Part shown: piece by piece, positions 35,326 through 48,408 of the stretch | How positions within the stretch are numbered: position 1 is the stretch's first letter | Layout of the letters: every line of letters starts with the position of its first letter | DNA from: Sycobia sp. Sy_11 | Lineage: Eukaryota > Arthropoda > Insecta > Hymenoptera > Epichrysomallidae | Reading direction: 5' to 3' | DNA length: 64,000 bases | Assembly (NCBI GenBank): GCA_018907035.1 | Contig: JACCIC010000062.1 | Coordinates: 1,142,501 to 1,206,500 of the forward strand | Position numbers and translations under genes: made by a program | The notes under the pieces: model-generated | Told to the model about the DNA's origin: nothing | What the model saw: only the letters and a program-made list of their open reading frames with translations | Databases searched by the model: none

Positions 35326-36193
35326 TGGCGCGGAGGTATGGGCCGATGCACTGATGGCCCAAAAATATAGAAAAAGAATGGCGGCAGTGCAGCGTAGAGG
35401 GGCATTACGCATCGTGAGCTCCTACCGTACGGTCTCGGAGTCAGCGGTGCTGGTAATCGCATGTGTTACCCCCATTGATCTCCAGGCACAAGAAAAGAAA
35501 TTTGTCCACCAGAATAAAAATATTCTCGGCAGAATAGAGGCAGCTGCACGGGCCAGAGCTGCCACGATAACCGAATGGCAGAAGCGCTGGGAGAGGGATC
35601 CGCGCGGCCGATGGACGGCTCGACTGATCAATCAGTTAAAGCCATGGCTCCAGAGGTCGCACGGAGAGGTTAATTACTACCTCACACAGCTCTTATCGGG
35701 GCACGATCGGTTTCGATCCTATCTCCACAAGATGGGGAAAGTACCGGATCCGAGCTGTGCCCACTGTTGCGCTCCCCAAGACGATGCACTTCACACATTT
35801 TTTCAGTGCAAGGTGTTTCGCCTTCAAAGGGAGTGCCTCTGGAGAGACATAGGACCATGTGGGCCTGACAATATCGTTCGACTGATGCTGGAGAGTCATG
35901 AGAAGTGGTCCAGGATTTGCAATTTCTGCAAAGCCATCCTGGACCACAAAAGAAGAATTGAAGAAGGCGTGTAAGCCCCCAAGGGCGAATAGGATGGCGC
36001 AGCGCAGAAGTAATGTCCTCATAGACGGTTCCTGGGCTGCACTTACGCCATCGTGAGGAGGTCTCCTCGGTGCACGCCTATCGCCGTAGCTCTTTTCAGA
36101 GCTGTGGGAAGCAGTCGAAGGGAATGCACTGAGGAGGTAGTTTTTTAGTGGGTATGCCCTTCACAGGTGAGTCCTACATAATTATCCTACAAA
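35326..36193 (+). mobile_element. 5'-truncated non-LTR retrotransposon with 14-bp target duplication
   Basis: ATTATCCTTATTAG occurs at 35312-35325 and again at 36194-36207, directly flanking the insert, the mark of target-primed reverse transcription. The insert has only the 3' end of ORF2, a short 3' UTR, and a tail of the form CCTACATAATTATCCTACAAA (last 20 bases at 36174-36193). The clean duplication suggests a fairly recent insertion. Confidence 0.92.
35327..35974 (+). pseudogene. R1-clade-like ORF2 C-terminus (215 codons)
   Basis: Open frame GAEVWADAL..., with the R1/TRAS-type C-terminal pattern QRRGALRIVSSYRTVSESA, LTQLLSGHDRFRSYLHKMGK and a CCHC zinc motif PSCAHCCAPQDDALHTFFQC (C-x2-C, then H-x4-C), then LW RDI and a stop at 35974. 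Endonuclease and reverse transcriptase domains are missing because of 5' truncation. The frame also reads upstream through the (ATT)n run, but that is flanking DNA. Clade assignment is by recognition only. Confidence 0.85.
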
Positions 36194-36207
36194 ATTATCC
36201 TTATTAG

Positions 36208-36280
36208 ATATAAATTCGATCGTTACTGTCATTGCAATTCTTGTTAGTTTGATATAAGTAGAACTTCACGAAACAATAGG

Positions 36281-36337
<57 letters not shown>

Positions 36338-36348
36338 ATATGTATATA

Positions 36349-36409
<61 letters not shown>

Positions 36410-39400
36410 AATGTATGTATGTCAGGTGCATTACAATAGAATGCCAGTTGTTCAACTGATGCTTCTTTACTACTTTTCATCTCGGTATGTATGCAGCTCC
36501 ACCTTGTTATCTTCTCTATATATAGATATATATATTTGCATGAACTTCTTAGGTTAAAACGAACACTCACGGATAGCTACACTACAAATTGTCATCTGCG
36601 AATATTATAAAATAGAAATATTGGAACATTTATAATTTACATATTAAGCGTAAAGCTTATAGAAAAAGTGTCAAATCCCCGAGATAAGTTACTACCCCGA
36701 CATACAGATGGCACAGTCATTTTAGCAATGTCAGTTTTTCCACTTCGTGTACCGACGGGAATGACAGTTTTTTGCTTACTACACTTCACCAAATAATATA
36801 TTACTTTACTAAAGTGCAATAAGTACAACACTATAATTCTTCAGTATAAACAATTCAGCATTACTTGCTGAAGTTCATTTAGTAGATGTAATTACCGTCG
36901 GTACGTGGGTGGTAAAACAGGGACTGATGGTAGCGTGCAAAAAACTATATATTACCACCGCGGTTCGAAACGGCACGTTGTGGCTCTTGTTATATGGGCT
37001 TTACGCTTCTATATATATATATATATATAGCGTGTATCTTCGTTGGTATGTATATATGGAGCACTCTTAAAGCATAGAAGAACATCTACTTTTTCGTATG
37101 TGGTAAAACAGATGAGTGGTATGATATGATGGTCTACTAAAAAGAATTCTAAAAGATGGCACCACAAGTGATGTAAAATCTTTAAATACTGCACCTAAGT
37201 AGAAGAATTAATAATGAATTCATATGTATATCAACGAGTTGATATGTTAAACCTGACAATGTTAGTATGTAAAAAAATTCTTTTACATTTCATTTACAGA
37301 TGAAATATTATGGAATAAATTAGTATTCTAACGTAGAATAGTTTAATAATTACTACTTTGTAAACATCTTTAAAAATAGTTTTCACTCAAAAGTAAAAAA
37401 AATTGTGCAAGTTTCTCAGAGTTATTGATTTGTTTTTCATTATAATACTGGCAATTCTTTGTTTTAAACATAATTTTAATTACGTTTTTTATCTTGTAAC
37501 TATTTATATTATTAACAGCTATTGTTCGTAATATGTAATATTCTATAAAAGCAATCAAACTATTCATTAACAACGGTCAAAACAGATTTACAGGTGGTTT
37601 TATATCTATTCAGGTTACTATTGTAAAACTCATAATATTATATTTTAAAAGTATAAAGTTAAGTATTCATTCGTTTTGAATTTTATTTCTCATTTCAGGT
37701 TCATCCAATATTTTACTTTATCAAAGAAAGGTCGACAATTGATGCCGTGTCAATTAAAGGTCTTCGTAGCAACACATAATATGATTATTCAGCGCTTATT
37801 ATTTTTTGGGATCTTTATATTATAATCCTATATAAACAGAAGTGTAAAAAATCATGGAAGAATTGTAAAAAGGATAATTTTAATAGTATTTGTGTGAAAT
37901 ATTTATTCTCTTACATTATCACACAATTTTCTTAATACAACCTAATGAAACTCTGCTTTTCTGCTTCTAATAAATTGTTTGAAATAAGCCCTATAATAGA
38001 TATTGGATCTGAACTTAGACAGTCCGTATTTTTGATAAAAATTGGGGATTGATTTTCATAATAAATGAAAAAAATGGATTATTAAAAAGTTTCCCATCAC
38101 TAGCTATTTTGTCCAAAACTTAGCCTTTGCTAAAATTTAGAGAAGTAGTGGATTCCGTTCTCAAAAATGTCTCCTCTTTTGAGGCTAGGAACGAATCAAG
38201 TTAATTTTTGATACTTTGCTAGTCAGACTAGATGAAACCAGATGTTCTGGGCTGCCAAGCGTGTGGGGCAAAATTTTCAACCGCTGTTTTCCAACTAATT
38301 TTTGAAGTAATAATGAACGTGTACTGTGTGAATGGAGAATTATCATGATCTCCCATTGTGCTTGTTTTTCTCACAATGTTCGTTTTAAACGAATTAATGA
38401 TGTTGGGTAGAATGGTTCCTCGACCTTTTAACCCTTTTTCACCAGTTTATACTAAACCAAGCCCCAATTCGGATTCTATGAAATACAGAGCATTATACAT
38501 TAACCTTCTGGACACATTACAGGGATGTTTGGACATAATATATTCTTAAAAAAGTTTTACACCTCGTTACAGTAATATTGGTATTTGATAGGAGTATAAG
38601 TTTGAACCCATTATCGTAACTCATCGTAAGCAATAAGATTATTATGTATTGCACATTGTTCTATAGCTGTAATGCAATTCGACAGAGAGATCGACAGACT
38701 TTTCTACTGAACCTTTCGCATTTTTAACATTTTTCTATGGGAATTTTACTGTCATTTGCTTACTGTCATATTTACATATTAATGTGCTGTATTAAGATTT
38801 TTTTATATACTGGTGCTTAGTTGAGTGATGTCGTAGACTACATCTACAACACGCATTAGAGCATGAAAAAATGAAACAGCCCACATACATTACAATACAA
38901 TTTAAATTGAATATTTTGAGCATGTAATATATTTATGAAATCATTATAGTTGCGTTAATTAATTAAGAAATAATAATTCAAATATTGGAAACGATTTCTG
39001 AATATTTAAAACTCCGTGAACTATAAACAGTATAATCTTACAAGCAATTTCTTTAAAGTTGATATTTAATTTTTAAAGTTACTTTTAGCAATGCAAGCAA
39101 TACTTTTTGTAGAAAAGGACTATTTTATAATATATATATTTTTTTAAACAAATAAATTGTTAGAATTACATTAAACAACTTTTTTTGGCATATTTTATCA
39201 TATTGATTTTACCAAAAAAATGTTTGTTTTGACATTACATTTTTTGTTCGAGTTTGAAGTTTATAATAATAGCAGATAATGCGACAAATAAATTAGATAT
39301 TTAAACATTACTTAAAGTAATAAATACAATGCATTAGTATTTTTAAGGGTTGTTTTACAGCACGTTATCTATGAAAATTCCAGGACCAAATTAAAAAATC

Positions 39401-41637
39401 TTCTCAGTTGCATATGCAATAATATAAGAAATCAGAAAAGAGAAAATCCGGCATATGACACAAGGATAGAGAATCAGAGTTACACCTATTATCATGTATT
39501 TCGTAATTCTATTCTTACTACATGTAATAGTAAATTTCCTGGCTCTTAGTTGTCTGCACTTATATGTGCATATCTATATCTTTCTGCATTGGTGTCAATT
39601 TGTTACAAATAACTTATCGCAGAAATCAAACCGAAGAAGACGTTTAGATGCACGTGCGCGCGCATCGAATTTTCTCTATTTTTGCCTATACCCTAATCCT
39701 CGCTTTAATTTATCTTTATGTCTTTTAATACCTTTTTCTTCTTTTCTTCTAATTGTAGGATTCGAATTTCAGGGACACTAGTTTTATTTGAATTTTCTGG
39801 CACTTTACTGCAGATTTTATACAAAACTAATAAGGTAATAAACAACGTATCACCTAGAAATATATGCTTGGATAAAAGAGGCTGGAGAAAGATAAATATA
39901 TAGATATAGATAAAATAAGAACATACACTACTTGTTCTAATATACATGAATAAGTGTTAATGGAGCTAATTATATAATTATCGATTTTTCAATTAATCAT
40001 TTTTACCAATAATCATTATCTTATACGTCTGTGTTCCTTTGTTTCAAAATACATCTATCAGTAAATCTTATTATGTAGAATTGTCCAAAATTCGGTTATT
40101 ATTTAACAGTATTTCCAATAAACATTTTAATTATCCATAAAAGATTCTTCAGAATGTGATCAATTCAATGCTATTATAATAAAATTTATTTTATTGCATT
40201 ATTTGCTACAAATATTAAGCTGAACTTATCTCAGAAATAATAAGTATCCCTGGTTTTTTTTTAATCTAAAAATAAAATATAAAAATATTTCTTTATAATT
40301 TCATTTGTATGAATTACCTCTTACAAGTTTATGTTTCGCGATATAAAATGCGTAAATCTTTATCATATCTGTTTTAAATGTTATCTATTTAAGATATTAG
40401 TGTAAATACTAACGTTTCAATATACAGTAAAAAGGAGCTTTATAGCATAACAACAATTAAAAGGCTGCTGCATAATCGTTGAACGCTTATTTCGTTGTGC
40501 CAAGAGTCACGTGTCAGCATATGTATAGATACGAAACTCCGCGCGCAAAAATGACGAAACTCAACTTATTTTAGGAATGTTGCATTAACGTTTGGACCAG
40601 CAAACTGCGTGAGCGCGGGTACAAAGAAAAGTACCGACATCTATATGATTGGACGTTAAATTTTTTTGCTCTTTCGGAGCGTACAAACACCCCTCACCAC
40701 GTTGCATGACCTACGCATATACAAATGTAACTGGTCAATATTAATGCTGTAAATTTAACTATCGCTTACTAATAACAGCCATTTCGTAATGTCGCCATTG
40801 CATTTCGAGAGCATGCTGAAGGAATTTCTGTGGGAATACAGGTGAACGTAAGAAATTATCTAAATGTAATACGGTCGACAAAAGCTTTCAGTACAATTAT
40901 TACGGTAGCATTATGCTTAAAATAATCTCAAATGATTTTTTATTTACTTTCACTTCCATCTTTTACTCCGATAGAATTCAATCATATAAGTACGAATTTA
41001 AAATATTTAAATGGATTAATTGATATTATTACAGATTGTTTGAATTACTATTATAATCATAAAAACTGTACATACTTAAAAAACTGGATTCAAATATTTA
41101 AATAGACCATTTAATTAATTACCGAAATATTATTAAAAATATTGTCTATTAAATTAAACTGTGAAAATTATATATATGTAAGAATAATAGTGGTGGGTGA
41201 CTTTGAAATGACAATAATCATGATGTGCAAGCAACTAAGGACGTATATGTATATAAGATCTTCATTTACAACCTTAGAAGCGTGCATGTGCACTATGCAG
41301 GGTCTCTCTCAGAACTGCCGCGCATTCTTCCTCACGATCGGCGTTTGAACCTCTAATTCTTGCATGCTTCCCGCGCTACCGTTAGTCCCGTAAACACTCG
41401 AGATCAGGTCCGAACTTGTTACCAGCGCGCGATAAGGAGCAGTCTTGGCGACACCATACTGCCGCTCCCCGAATTACCGCTATACTCCCCTATACTTGTT
41501 TCGACGCGCAGTACACGGCGCTTCTCGGACAATCTATAGGGCATAACACTCGCTAATATTCATATACAAGTGTCTCGTATTGCCCAGCCGTACTCGCCCA
41601 CCTACGGATATATAGAAATACCACATACACAGACATA

Positions 41638-41640
<3 letters not shown>
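36208..41640. other. Long AT-rich intergenic stretch
   Basis: Simple repeats: compound (TA)n/(TATG)n at about 36284-36407 and (TA)n at 37013-37029. GC-richer patches at 40480-40720 and 41280-41620 have no recognisable frame. No gene was supported anywhere here; short open frames are compatible with chance. Confidence 0.5.

Positions 41641-41696
<56 letters not shown>
41640..41696. repeat. (CA)n microsatellite
   Basis: About 28 uninterrupted CA dinucleotides. Confidence 0.95.
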
Positions 41697-41931
41697 CAGT
41701 CATTCTAAGAAGAAAACTCTATATCTTTATTTTCGCAGATAAACATATTAGATACGTATTAGATGTACAAGTAAGTTTCTAGCATTTCTGAAAAGATTGC
41801 GTCACCAGTAGATTCCGGGCAGAAGTGTCAGATGTCTTGTGTTATAGTTGTAGTTTGTGTATCTGTCAACAATTTATCAGTATTATATTTGAGCATTTTT
41901 ATCGGTGTTGTTTATTTTATCGTGCAAACTC

Positions 41932-42133
41932 GTGGCAAATTTCCAGCCAAATAAACGTCATTTGCGGGAAGCGCTGCTTTTTTTTGTTTTAATATGAGGA
42001 AATGTGCGACTAAGACCTATCGTTTACTTTCCGAAATTTATGCGGTGGAATGTATTGGTCAATTGACGTGCCGCGAATGGTTTAAAAGTGTTGATTTTAA
42101 AGTTGAAAACAAGGATCACTCCAGAAAGCTTAA
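41932..42133 (+). pseudogene. Mariner transposase N-terminal fragment
   Basis: Open frame of about 67 codons from a GTG where the ATG would be: ANFQPNKRHLREALLFCFNM, then TCREWFKSVDFKVENKDHS.KL, matching the first helix-turn-helix of mariner transposases. It stops abruptly at about 42133, where BEL integrase sequence begins. The rest of the mariner is absent. Confidence 0.8.
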
Positions 42134-43015
42134 TTTGGTCCGATGCAAATAAAAATCGGTCGGTGACGGGAAAAACGATGGGGAGTGCTTATGACTTGTC
42201 TTACGAAGCGCGCGATTCATTTGGAGATTGCAAATAGTCTCACATCCAACTCAGCAATAATGGCTATACAAAGATTGGCGGCAAGACGCGGTATGCCATT
42301 AACGATTTATAGTGATAATGGTACCAACTTTGGCGCTAGTAAAGAGTTGCAAGATACAATCAAACAAATAAATAATGAGGAAATACAAGGTTTTTCATTA
42401 AGAAGCAACATTGAATGGCGATTCAATCCTCCCGACGCACTTCATATGGGAGGTGCGTGGGAGCGATTAATACATTCCGTTAAAGTAGCCTTAAAATCCA
42501 TTTTGACAGATCAAGCGCCAACAGAGGAAGTGTTGTATACTGTAATGACCGAAATAGAACAGTCCGTGAATTCGCGACCATTCACCAACGTATCGCTCGA
42601 TCCGAGAGACAATGAAGCGCTGACGCCAAATCATTTTTTGATTGGATCGTCGTCCGGAAGTATAAGGCTCGGTAGATATGATTTAAAAAACACGTGCTTA
42701 AACAAACAGTGGAAGTTGGCGCAATCTTACGCAGACGCGTTTTGGAAGTGCTGGATTCGAGAGTACTTGCCTTCGATAATGCCGCGCAAAAAATGGAGAG
42801 AAAAGGACGATCCATTAGAAATAGGGGATATAGTTTTGGTGGTTGATTTACAAGCGCCGCGAAATTCGTAGAACAAATGCGAAATTATTAAGGTGTTTCC
42901 GGGCGCGGATAATGCAATAAGAATTGCAGAAGTGCGCAATCCGAGGGTAATTTTTCGACGCCCTACGCGTAAATTAATCAAACTGTTGGGCAACAAAGAA
43001 GTACAAAATAACTAA
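42134..43015 (+). pseudogene. BEL/Pao-type integrase fragment
   Basis: One frame reads FGPMQIKIGR, a TGA (42164-42166), then REKRWGVLMTCLTKRAIHLE, SDNGTNFG (second catalytic Asp), GGAWERLIHSVK (catalytic Glu), LTPNHFLIG, WREKDDPLEIGDIVLVVD, a TAG (42869-42871), and IRIAEVRNPRVIFRRPTRKL before the stop at 43013-43015. These are BEL/Pao integrase and C-terminal hallmarks. The first catalytic Asp should lie just before FGP and has been lost at the junction with the mariner fragment. Two in-frame stops make it a pseudogene. Confidence 0.9.
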
Positions 43016-43035
43016 ATTTTGTACGGGGGGAGAAT

Positions 43036-43360
43036 TGTTACGAACAGAATCGAAACTAAATGTACAAATTAGTATTAAGTCTTCAGCGTTTATAGTTTAT
43101 AGAATAAAGTTTTTATTAATCAATTCCATTCCAGCTATTATTATAATTAGTTCCACTTAAAATGTTTTAATATTGTTTGAATTCAAATTTAAAATAAGAT
43201 ATTTTCTTTATAGCTGATAGTCTTATATGTTTATAGTTTAAGATAGTAGAAGTATAAAGCTAAAATTAATTTATGATTTTGATTTTGGAATTATTTAATC
43301 TGTTACATATAAAAATAATGCGTAATAGTTTTTAAGAAATGTTTATAATATCGCGTTGCC

Positions 43361-43412
<52 letters not shown>

Positions 43413-44231
43413 TTTAGTATTTATTTTGTAACTAAATATAGTTATAAATTATATTGCGAGGAATGTTTAGTTTTAAGATTGGAAATAATGTAAATAAAAG
43501 ATTGATATAATATTCTATTCGCGGGAGAATATATGAGTAAGAAATGTTATGCGATCTCCTCGGACAAAACGGCGCCGCAACGAATTATAAAAACTGTTTA
43601 TAAATGATACGTAAGTATATACGAGATATTGAATAATGCTTAACGAAAGCATCGGTTGGCGATTTGAAATCTTATTTTATAAGTTATAATTTGAAATTTT
43701 GAATTGGACTCAATGAATTAATTTAATTGGATTTGAAATGAAATTAACTAATTATTGAAGTCAGGATCGCGAGCAAACCTTCGTTAAAGACCACAAACTG
43801 TATACAACTAAGGTATACGCTTGATCCGTACCATGACGGGTAAAACCGAAGATTTTCCTGAAAACTGGCCTTTATATGATTTAGAACTAAGGTAATCAAA
43901 TATTAGTCGGAGGAAAATCTTGAGATTTTACGAAAGAGGTTTGACTGGTTATGCTTCCATAAAAGCAATTGATCCGTGCTGTAACGGAAAATTCGAAAAT
44001 TTTTTTTATAATAGCTATCCTACTCCGACCGTCCGGCTGCGCGGAGTGTTTAGGCTGTGATCGACGAATGGGGCATATCGCCCGAAATTTGACCCGCGAT
44101 AAGAAGAGAGTCTATAAAGGGCGCTGTTTGAACGTAGAAGGCATTATTCGATTCTCGTCTGTACTGAGGTGATTGTTATTGTTCTGTTATTCTCTTATTA
44201 TATATACATTAAAATTTCAATTTATTGAACA
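43036..44231 (+). mobile_element. Probable 3' LTR of the BEL element
   Basis: Directly after the integrase frame comes a purine-rich tract (GGGGGGAGAA, 43025-43034), then TGTTACGAACAG. The proposed end is TTGAACA at 44225-44231, giving TG...CA boundaries and about 1.2 kb. TATAAAGG at 44113-44120 could be its promoter. It contains a (TA)n run at 43362-43410. With the 5' half of the element missing, the right boundary cannot be checked against a partner LTR. Confidence 0.55.
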
Positions 44232-45395
44232 TTAACCTTTTGAAGCTTTATTATTTCAAACGTCTCAGTAATTAGTATATTATAGTGCTGGTGGTTTAAA
44301 AAGAAAATCACGAGGAGAATTTTCACAATTAATAATATGAATTATTATGGAATTAAATGATATTCACATTGGTTACTTACGAATAACTTTAAATGTTTTT
44401 TTTTTTTAGCTATTAGAAGCATGATTGGAAAGAGAGTCGCCATCTCAACTTTATATTTTAGCAATTTAATTATCAGTGATATTATCAGTGATAATTTTTT
44501 TCTCCTCTTGTCGAGTACTTTATGAATTGTGTTGAAAGAAAAAACATAAACATAAAGGTAATAACTTATATTATTCTAAAATTATTCATCAAATGTATAT
44601 AATTTAAGATGTTTGTATATTCTGTTTCAATTTGTTCAAGGTTTTGAGAGAATAAAAATTAAATTGTCAATATTAAATTAGTACATATAGAGTTTTCTAA
44701 GGAGATAGTAATCTTTTAATATTTGAATTAATACCAAATCCGCATAACATTTTATTTGAAAGTATAACTGAAGTTTTGTGCTATTAGTTCGTTGCCTGGA
44801 CTTGTATTTCGCCTTGTTTCCTGTATTGAAGAAATCGAAAGGATCCGTTTTTCCGAAAACCGAAGAATCTGCACTTTGCAGATTCGACCTTGTCAGTTGC
44901 AATGTGAGTGACGAAAGTTGTTATTAAGGTACGGATCTGTTACTAAATATACGAATTCCCCCACCCCCTTCGATAAGATTACAGTCAGTCCCGATTCCAG
45001 AATCAGGGTGTTATAGGTAACGCGCCATAGAATCGTGGCCAGAGTTCGTTGCGCAAAGCTCCTCCCTCTCTGATAGCTCTATCAGTAGAGGGGCCCATGG
45101 TAATTATCTCATTCGCAGACTCTCTTTACTGCGCGCTGATAAGTGGCACTAATAAAAATTCGCGCATATATGAGAATACGCGTGTATAATAAAAATGCGC
45201 GCCAGTTCGCTACTATTCCCGGCGTGCACTCCCGCGGTGTCTGGATGCGTGTGGCGCGAGGATCTGGATTTCTGATGGATTTTTGTATGGGCGCGGCGCG
45301 GAAGAGGTGCCGTGATGTCGATTGCGCGGATTTCATAATGAATAAAATAAAGCGAGACCGCGCGCAAAGTTAGGCGTGGAATTTAATTATATTAG

Positions 45396-45451
<56 letters not shown>

Positions 45452-45569
45452 CGGGAGTGATTATCCGATGTAAATGGCCGCATTCTTCTCCATTGTTTCA
45501 TATGCATATAGGTTAATGAATATCGTGAAGATATTCTGTTCTGTGCGTTTGTATATATACGTGTATATA
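44232..45569. other. Intergenic stretch, no gene recognised
   Basis: AT-rich to about 44930, then GC-richer at 44950-45370 without a convincing frame. (TA)n at 45398-45450. Confidence 0.45.
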
Positions 45570-45686
45570 GCATATGATCAAATTTGACCCGGACTGGTGC
45601 ATTTAAACTCCGCGCGTAAACTAAATCGGTAAAATCTTTTTTTCCTATATTGGCACAACCACGTACAACCTTTCTTGATGTTTTCG
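45570..45686 (+). repeat. Solo copy of the long mariner inverted repeat
   Basis: Preceded by TA (45568-45569) and matching the left end of the element at 45916 in the same orientation, including ATTTAAACTCCGCGCGTAAA. Similarity fades near 45686. Either a separate deleted insertion or a partial duplication of the neighbouring element. Confidence 0.75.
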
Positions 45687-45915
45687 AAAAAAAGTATAGT
45701 TTAGCTGGACGATTGCGTAAAAGGGAGTCTTTGTTATTAAAAAATGGAAACTTATGTAAAATATATTTCCGGAAAAATTTTAAGATAAATAATCCAGAGA
45801 AAACTATTATGTTACGTGAATGATATAGTAAACAGTCTGATGTAAGCAGAAATTTGAATACCACAGAAAAACGGTACACTGAAGAACTTCGGTTTATATT
45901 ACAGAGAGAAGAGTA

Positions 45916-46834
45916 ATATACGACCAAATTTGACCCGATTTGGTGCATTTAAACTCCGCGCGTAAACTGAATCGGCAAAATTTTTTTTTCTATATTGATA
46001 CAACATTTCTTGATGTCCGTGTGAAATTTGAGCGCCATATCTCCATTAGTGTGTGTTTGCCAGCTATTTGTTTACGACGCAAAAAGTTTGACTGGCGATA
46101 TTAACTATCGAAAAAAAAATTGATCGACGAGTTTGCTTGAAATTTTGTGTTTCCAATGAAATTGCGGCTACGGAATCGTTGACAATGTTGCAGAAGCATT
46201 TTGGGGAGTCTACTTTATCGCGAATGTAAGTTTTGAGAACACAACGTATTCGGTGAATGTCGTGAAGTTGTCGAAAACTTGCCTCTTGCAAGTCGCCCAT
46301 CCACCGAAAATCAAGATGATGCTTATTATTTTTTTCGATTATCGTGGGGTGCTTCACCATAAATTTGTTCCAGGAGGTCAAATGGTCAAAAAGGAGTACT
46401 ATTTTGAGGCGTCTAAGTGAAGCAATTTGTCGTAAACCACCGGATTTGTGGGCAGACAAGTCATGGATGTTTCATCACGATAATGCCCCGGCACATTCCA
46501 GCATGATTGTATCAGGTTTTTTGGCCAAACACGAAATGAAAGTCATCGCTCAACCACCGTATTCGCCAGATTTGGCTCCCTGTGATTTTTTTCTCTTTCT
46601 GAAACTCAAAAATCCACTTCGGGGAACGCACCGTGAGTCCATAGTCAATATCGCCAGACAAACTTTTTGCGCCGTAAACAAACAGCTGGCAAACATACAC
46701 TAATGGAGATGTGGCGCTCAAATTTCACACGAATATCAAGAAAGGTTGTACCAATATAAGAAAAAATGATTTTACCGATTCAGTTTACGCGCGGAGTTTA
46801 AATGCATCAGTTCGGGTCAAATTTAATCAGATGG
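45916..46834 (+). mobile_element. Mariner with 195-bp terminal inverted repeats (919 bp)
   Basis: TA at 45914-45915 and 46835-46836. The left repeat 45916-46110 and right repeat 46639-46834 are inverted copies with only scattered mismatches over almost 200 bp, far longer than the roughly 30 bp usual for mariner. Long repeats of this kind are known in a few mariner families. Inside is a broken transposase lacking its central part. Confidence 0.88.
46111..46703 (+). pseudogene. Mariner transposase remnant in the long-repeat element
   Basis: N-terminal pieces IEKKIDRRVCLKFCVSNEI and TMLQKHFGESTLSRM at about 46108-46227, then frameshifts. The catalytic C-terminal half is in one frame: WMFHHDNAPAHSS (46461-46500), HEMKVIAQPPYSPDLAPCDF (46532-46591), then FLKLKNPLRGT. 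The two aspartates HDN and PCD are present; the first catalytic Asp region is deleted. The frame runs on into the right inverted repeat and stops at 46703. Confidence 0.85.
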
Positions 46835-46836
46835 TA

Positions 46837-47678
46837 TACGTGTTATAATATAATATATACAATTTTTTTCGGGAGATACTAATATCTAATTTTTTCCTGT
46901 TCTATATAAGTTTAATACTATCCTTGGTAAAATAGAAATTCAAATGAGAGACTTTTTGAAAGGATGGTAAATAAGAAAATATTACTTAAGGCTTGAAGAG
47001 TTCAATTTTGCAACTTCATTATTGAAAGATTCGTACAAATTTGTATACGGCTTAAGTTATATGTCTTACTATATAATGAAACTTACTATTCATTATATAT
47101 GAATTTGAAATAAGATTAATGAAATAGATAATTTATATATAATATTGTACATCAATACTTCCAATAATTAAAAACTAATATTTGAATATCAAATTTATTA
47201 AAATGATAATTATAATCGTTCATCTTTAAACGAAATTGTATATTTTAAATTTAATATTAAAAAAAAAATTTAATATTAAAAATATTACAATATTTAAAAA
47301 AGTGTATATTATTAACCAAAGAAATTTAAACTATTGGTTCTTATACGAATATTATAGCAATCATCTCTAGCGCCCAAGAGGGGATGATGTAATTTAACAC
47401 AATTTTAACTGATTTTCAGATCTCTGCAATAACGTTATGTGTTTCTTTATGTAATTTAGACCACAGTTAGCACTAGCTATTCTATGTGATATCTATTCAT
47501 ATCAGAAGAATGAAAGTCTATTTTTCTTATTATACTCTATAATCCGTATTTTCGACACTCCCCTTTAGTTTTAATTCTGCACCATCAATACTTAAGAAAT
47601 TAGTCAAGAATCCACATAAATTAGTTATGAAACCATTAATTTCGCTCCATGTGTTTGATTCTATAGTTAATTTGTCTA
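46837..47678. other. AT-rich spacer, nothing recognised
   Basis: Plain AT-rich DNA between two mariner-type insertions. Confidence 0.5.
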
Positions 47679-48406
47679 CTACTGTGTACGACTTTTAGTA
47701 AGACTTTTCGATTTAAATTTCCCGGGTTTATTGATTCGAACGAATATTTTTATTCTTCAGTTGTTAGTACAGTGAGAGTTATCTGTGCCAAATTTCACGC
47801 AATTATCTTCATTTGTCATATAGTTACGCTTGTGGTTTGTGAACAAAGAAAAGTTGTCTCTTCGGTTTTGAACATAATGTCTAAAATTATTCAACAAAGA
47901 TGTAGCATTAAATTTTATGCGTGAAATGAAATCTCGGTCGCCGAAACGTTCAGAATGTTGCAGAAGGCCTTTTGTGAGAAGTCAATGTCAAGAGCAAGTG
48001 TTTTTTATTGGCACAAATTACTCAAAGGAGGTCGAGAACGCGTTGAAGACGAACCACATCAAAGACAACCGAGAACATCTTCCGATGGGCTGCACGTCGA
48101 CAAAATCAAAGAACTGGTTCTGCAAAATCGTCGATTGACTACTAGAACGCTTACTGATATTGTTGGATTTGAAATGGATCGGTTCACTCCATTTTGAGAC
48201 ATTTTGTGCCTAAAAAGAATGAAACCTCGATTGCTGCCAAAAATATCGTTCTGCAAACACCATACTCGCCTCATTTAGCAACGTGTGTTTCTGGCTGTTC
48301 AGAAAACTCAAAATACCACTTCGGGGACACTGTGAATTAGATTTAGAAGAATAAATAAAGATTTGAAAAGTTATAAATAAAGCCTACTCATATTTGTACA
48401 CAGTAG
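47679..48406 (+). mobile_element. Internally deleted mariner, sister of 4514-5324 (728 bp)
   Basis: TA at 47677-47678 and 48407-48408; the right inverted repeat matches the sister copy, the left one is altered. One frame (47955-48197) reads the N-terminal domain, including MSRASVFYWHKLLKGGRERV and [20 protein letters not shown], and a decayed LQTPYSPHLAT block follows near 48250-48282. Catalytic centre missing. The shared deletion plan suggests both copies descend from a related non-autonomous form. Confidence 0.85.
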
Positions 48407-48408
48407 TA

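Noticed and set aside
36244..36570. Open frames of Tyr-Ile repeats around 36.3 kb and similar ones at 55.7 and 59.2 kb
   Set aside because: These are translations of (TA)n microsatellites, not proteins.
45370..45948. 192-codon minus-strand frame
   Set aside because: It reads across a (TA)n run and both mariner inverted repeats, and has no recognisable domain.
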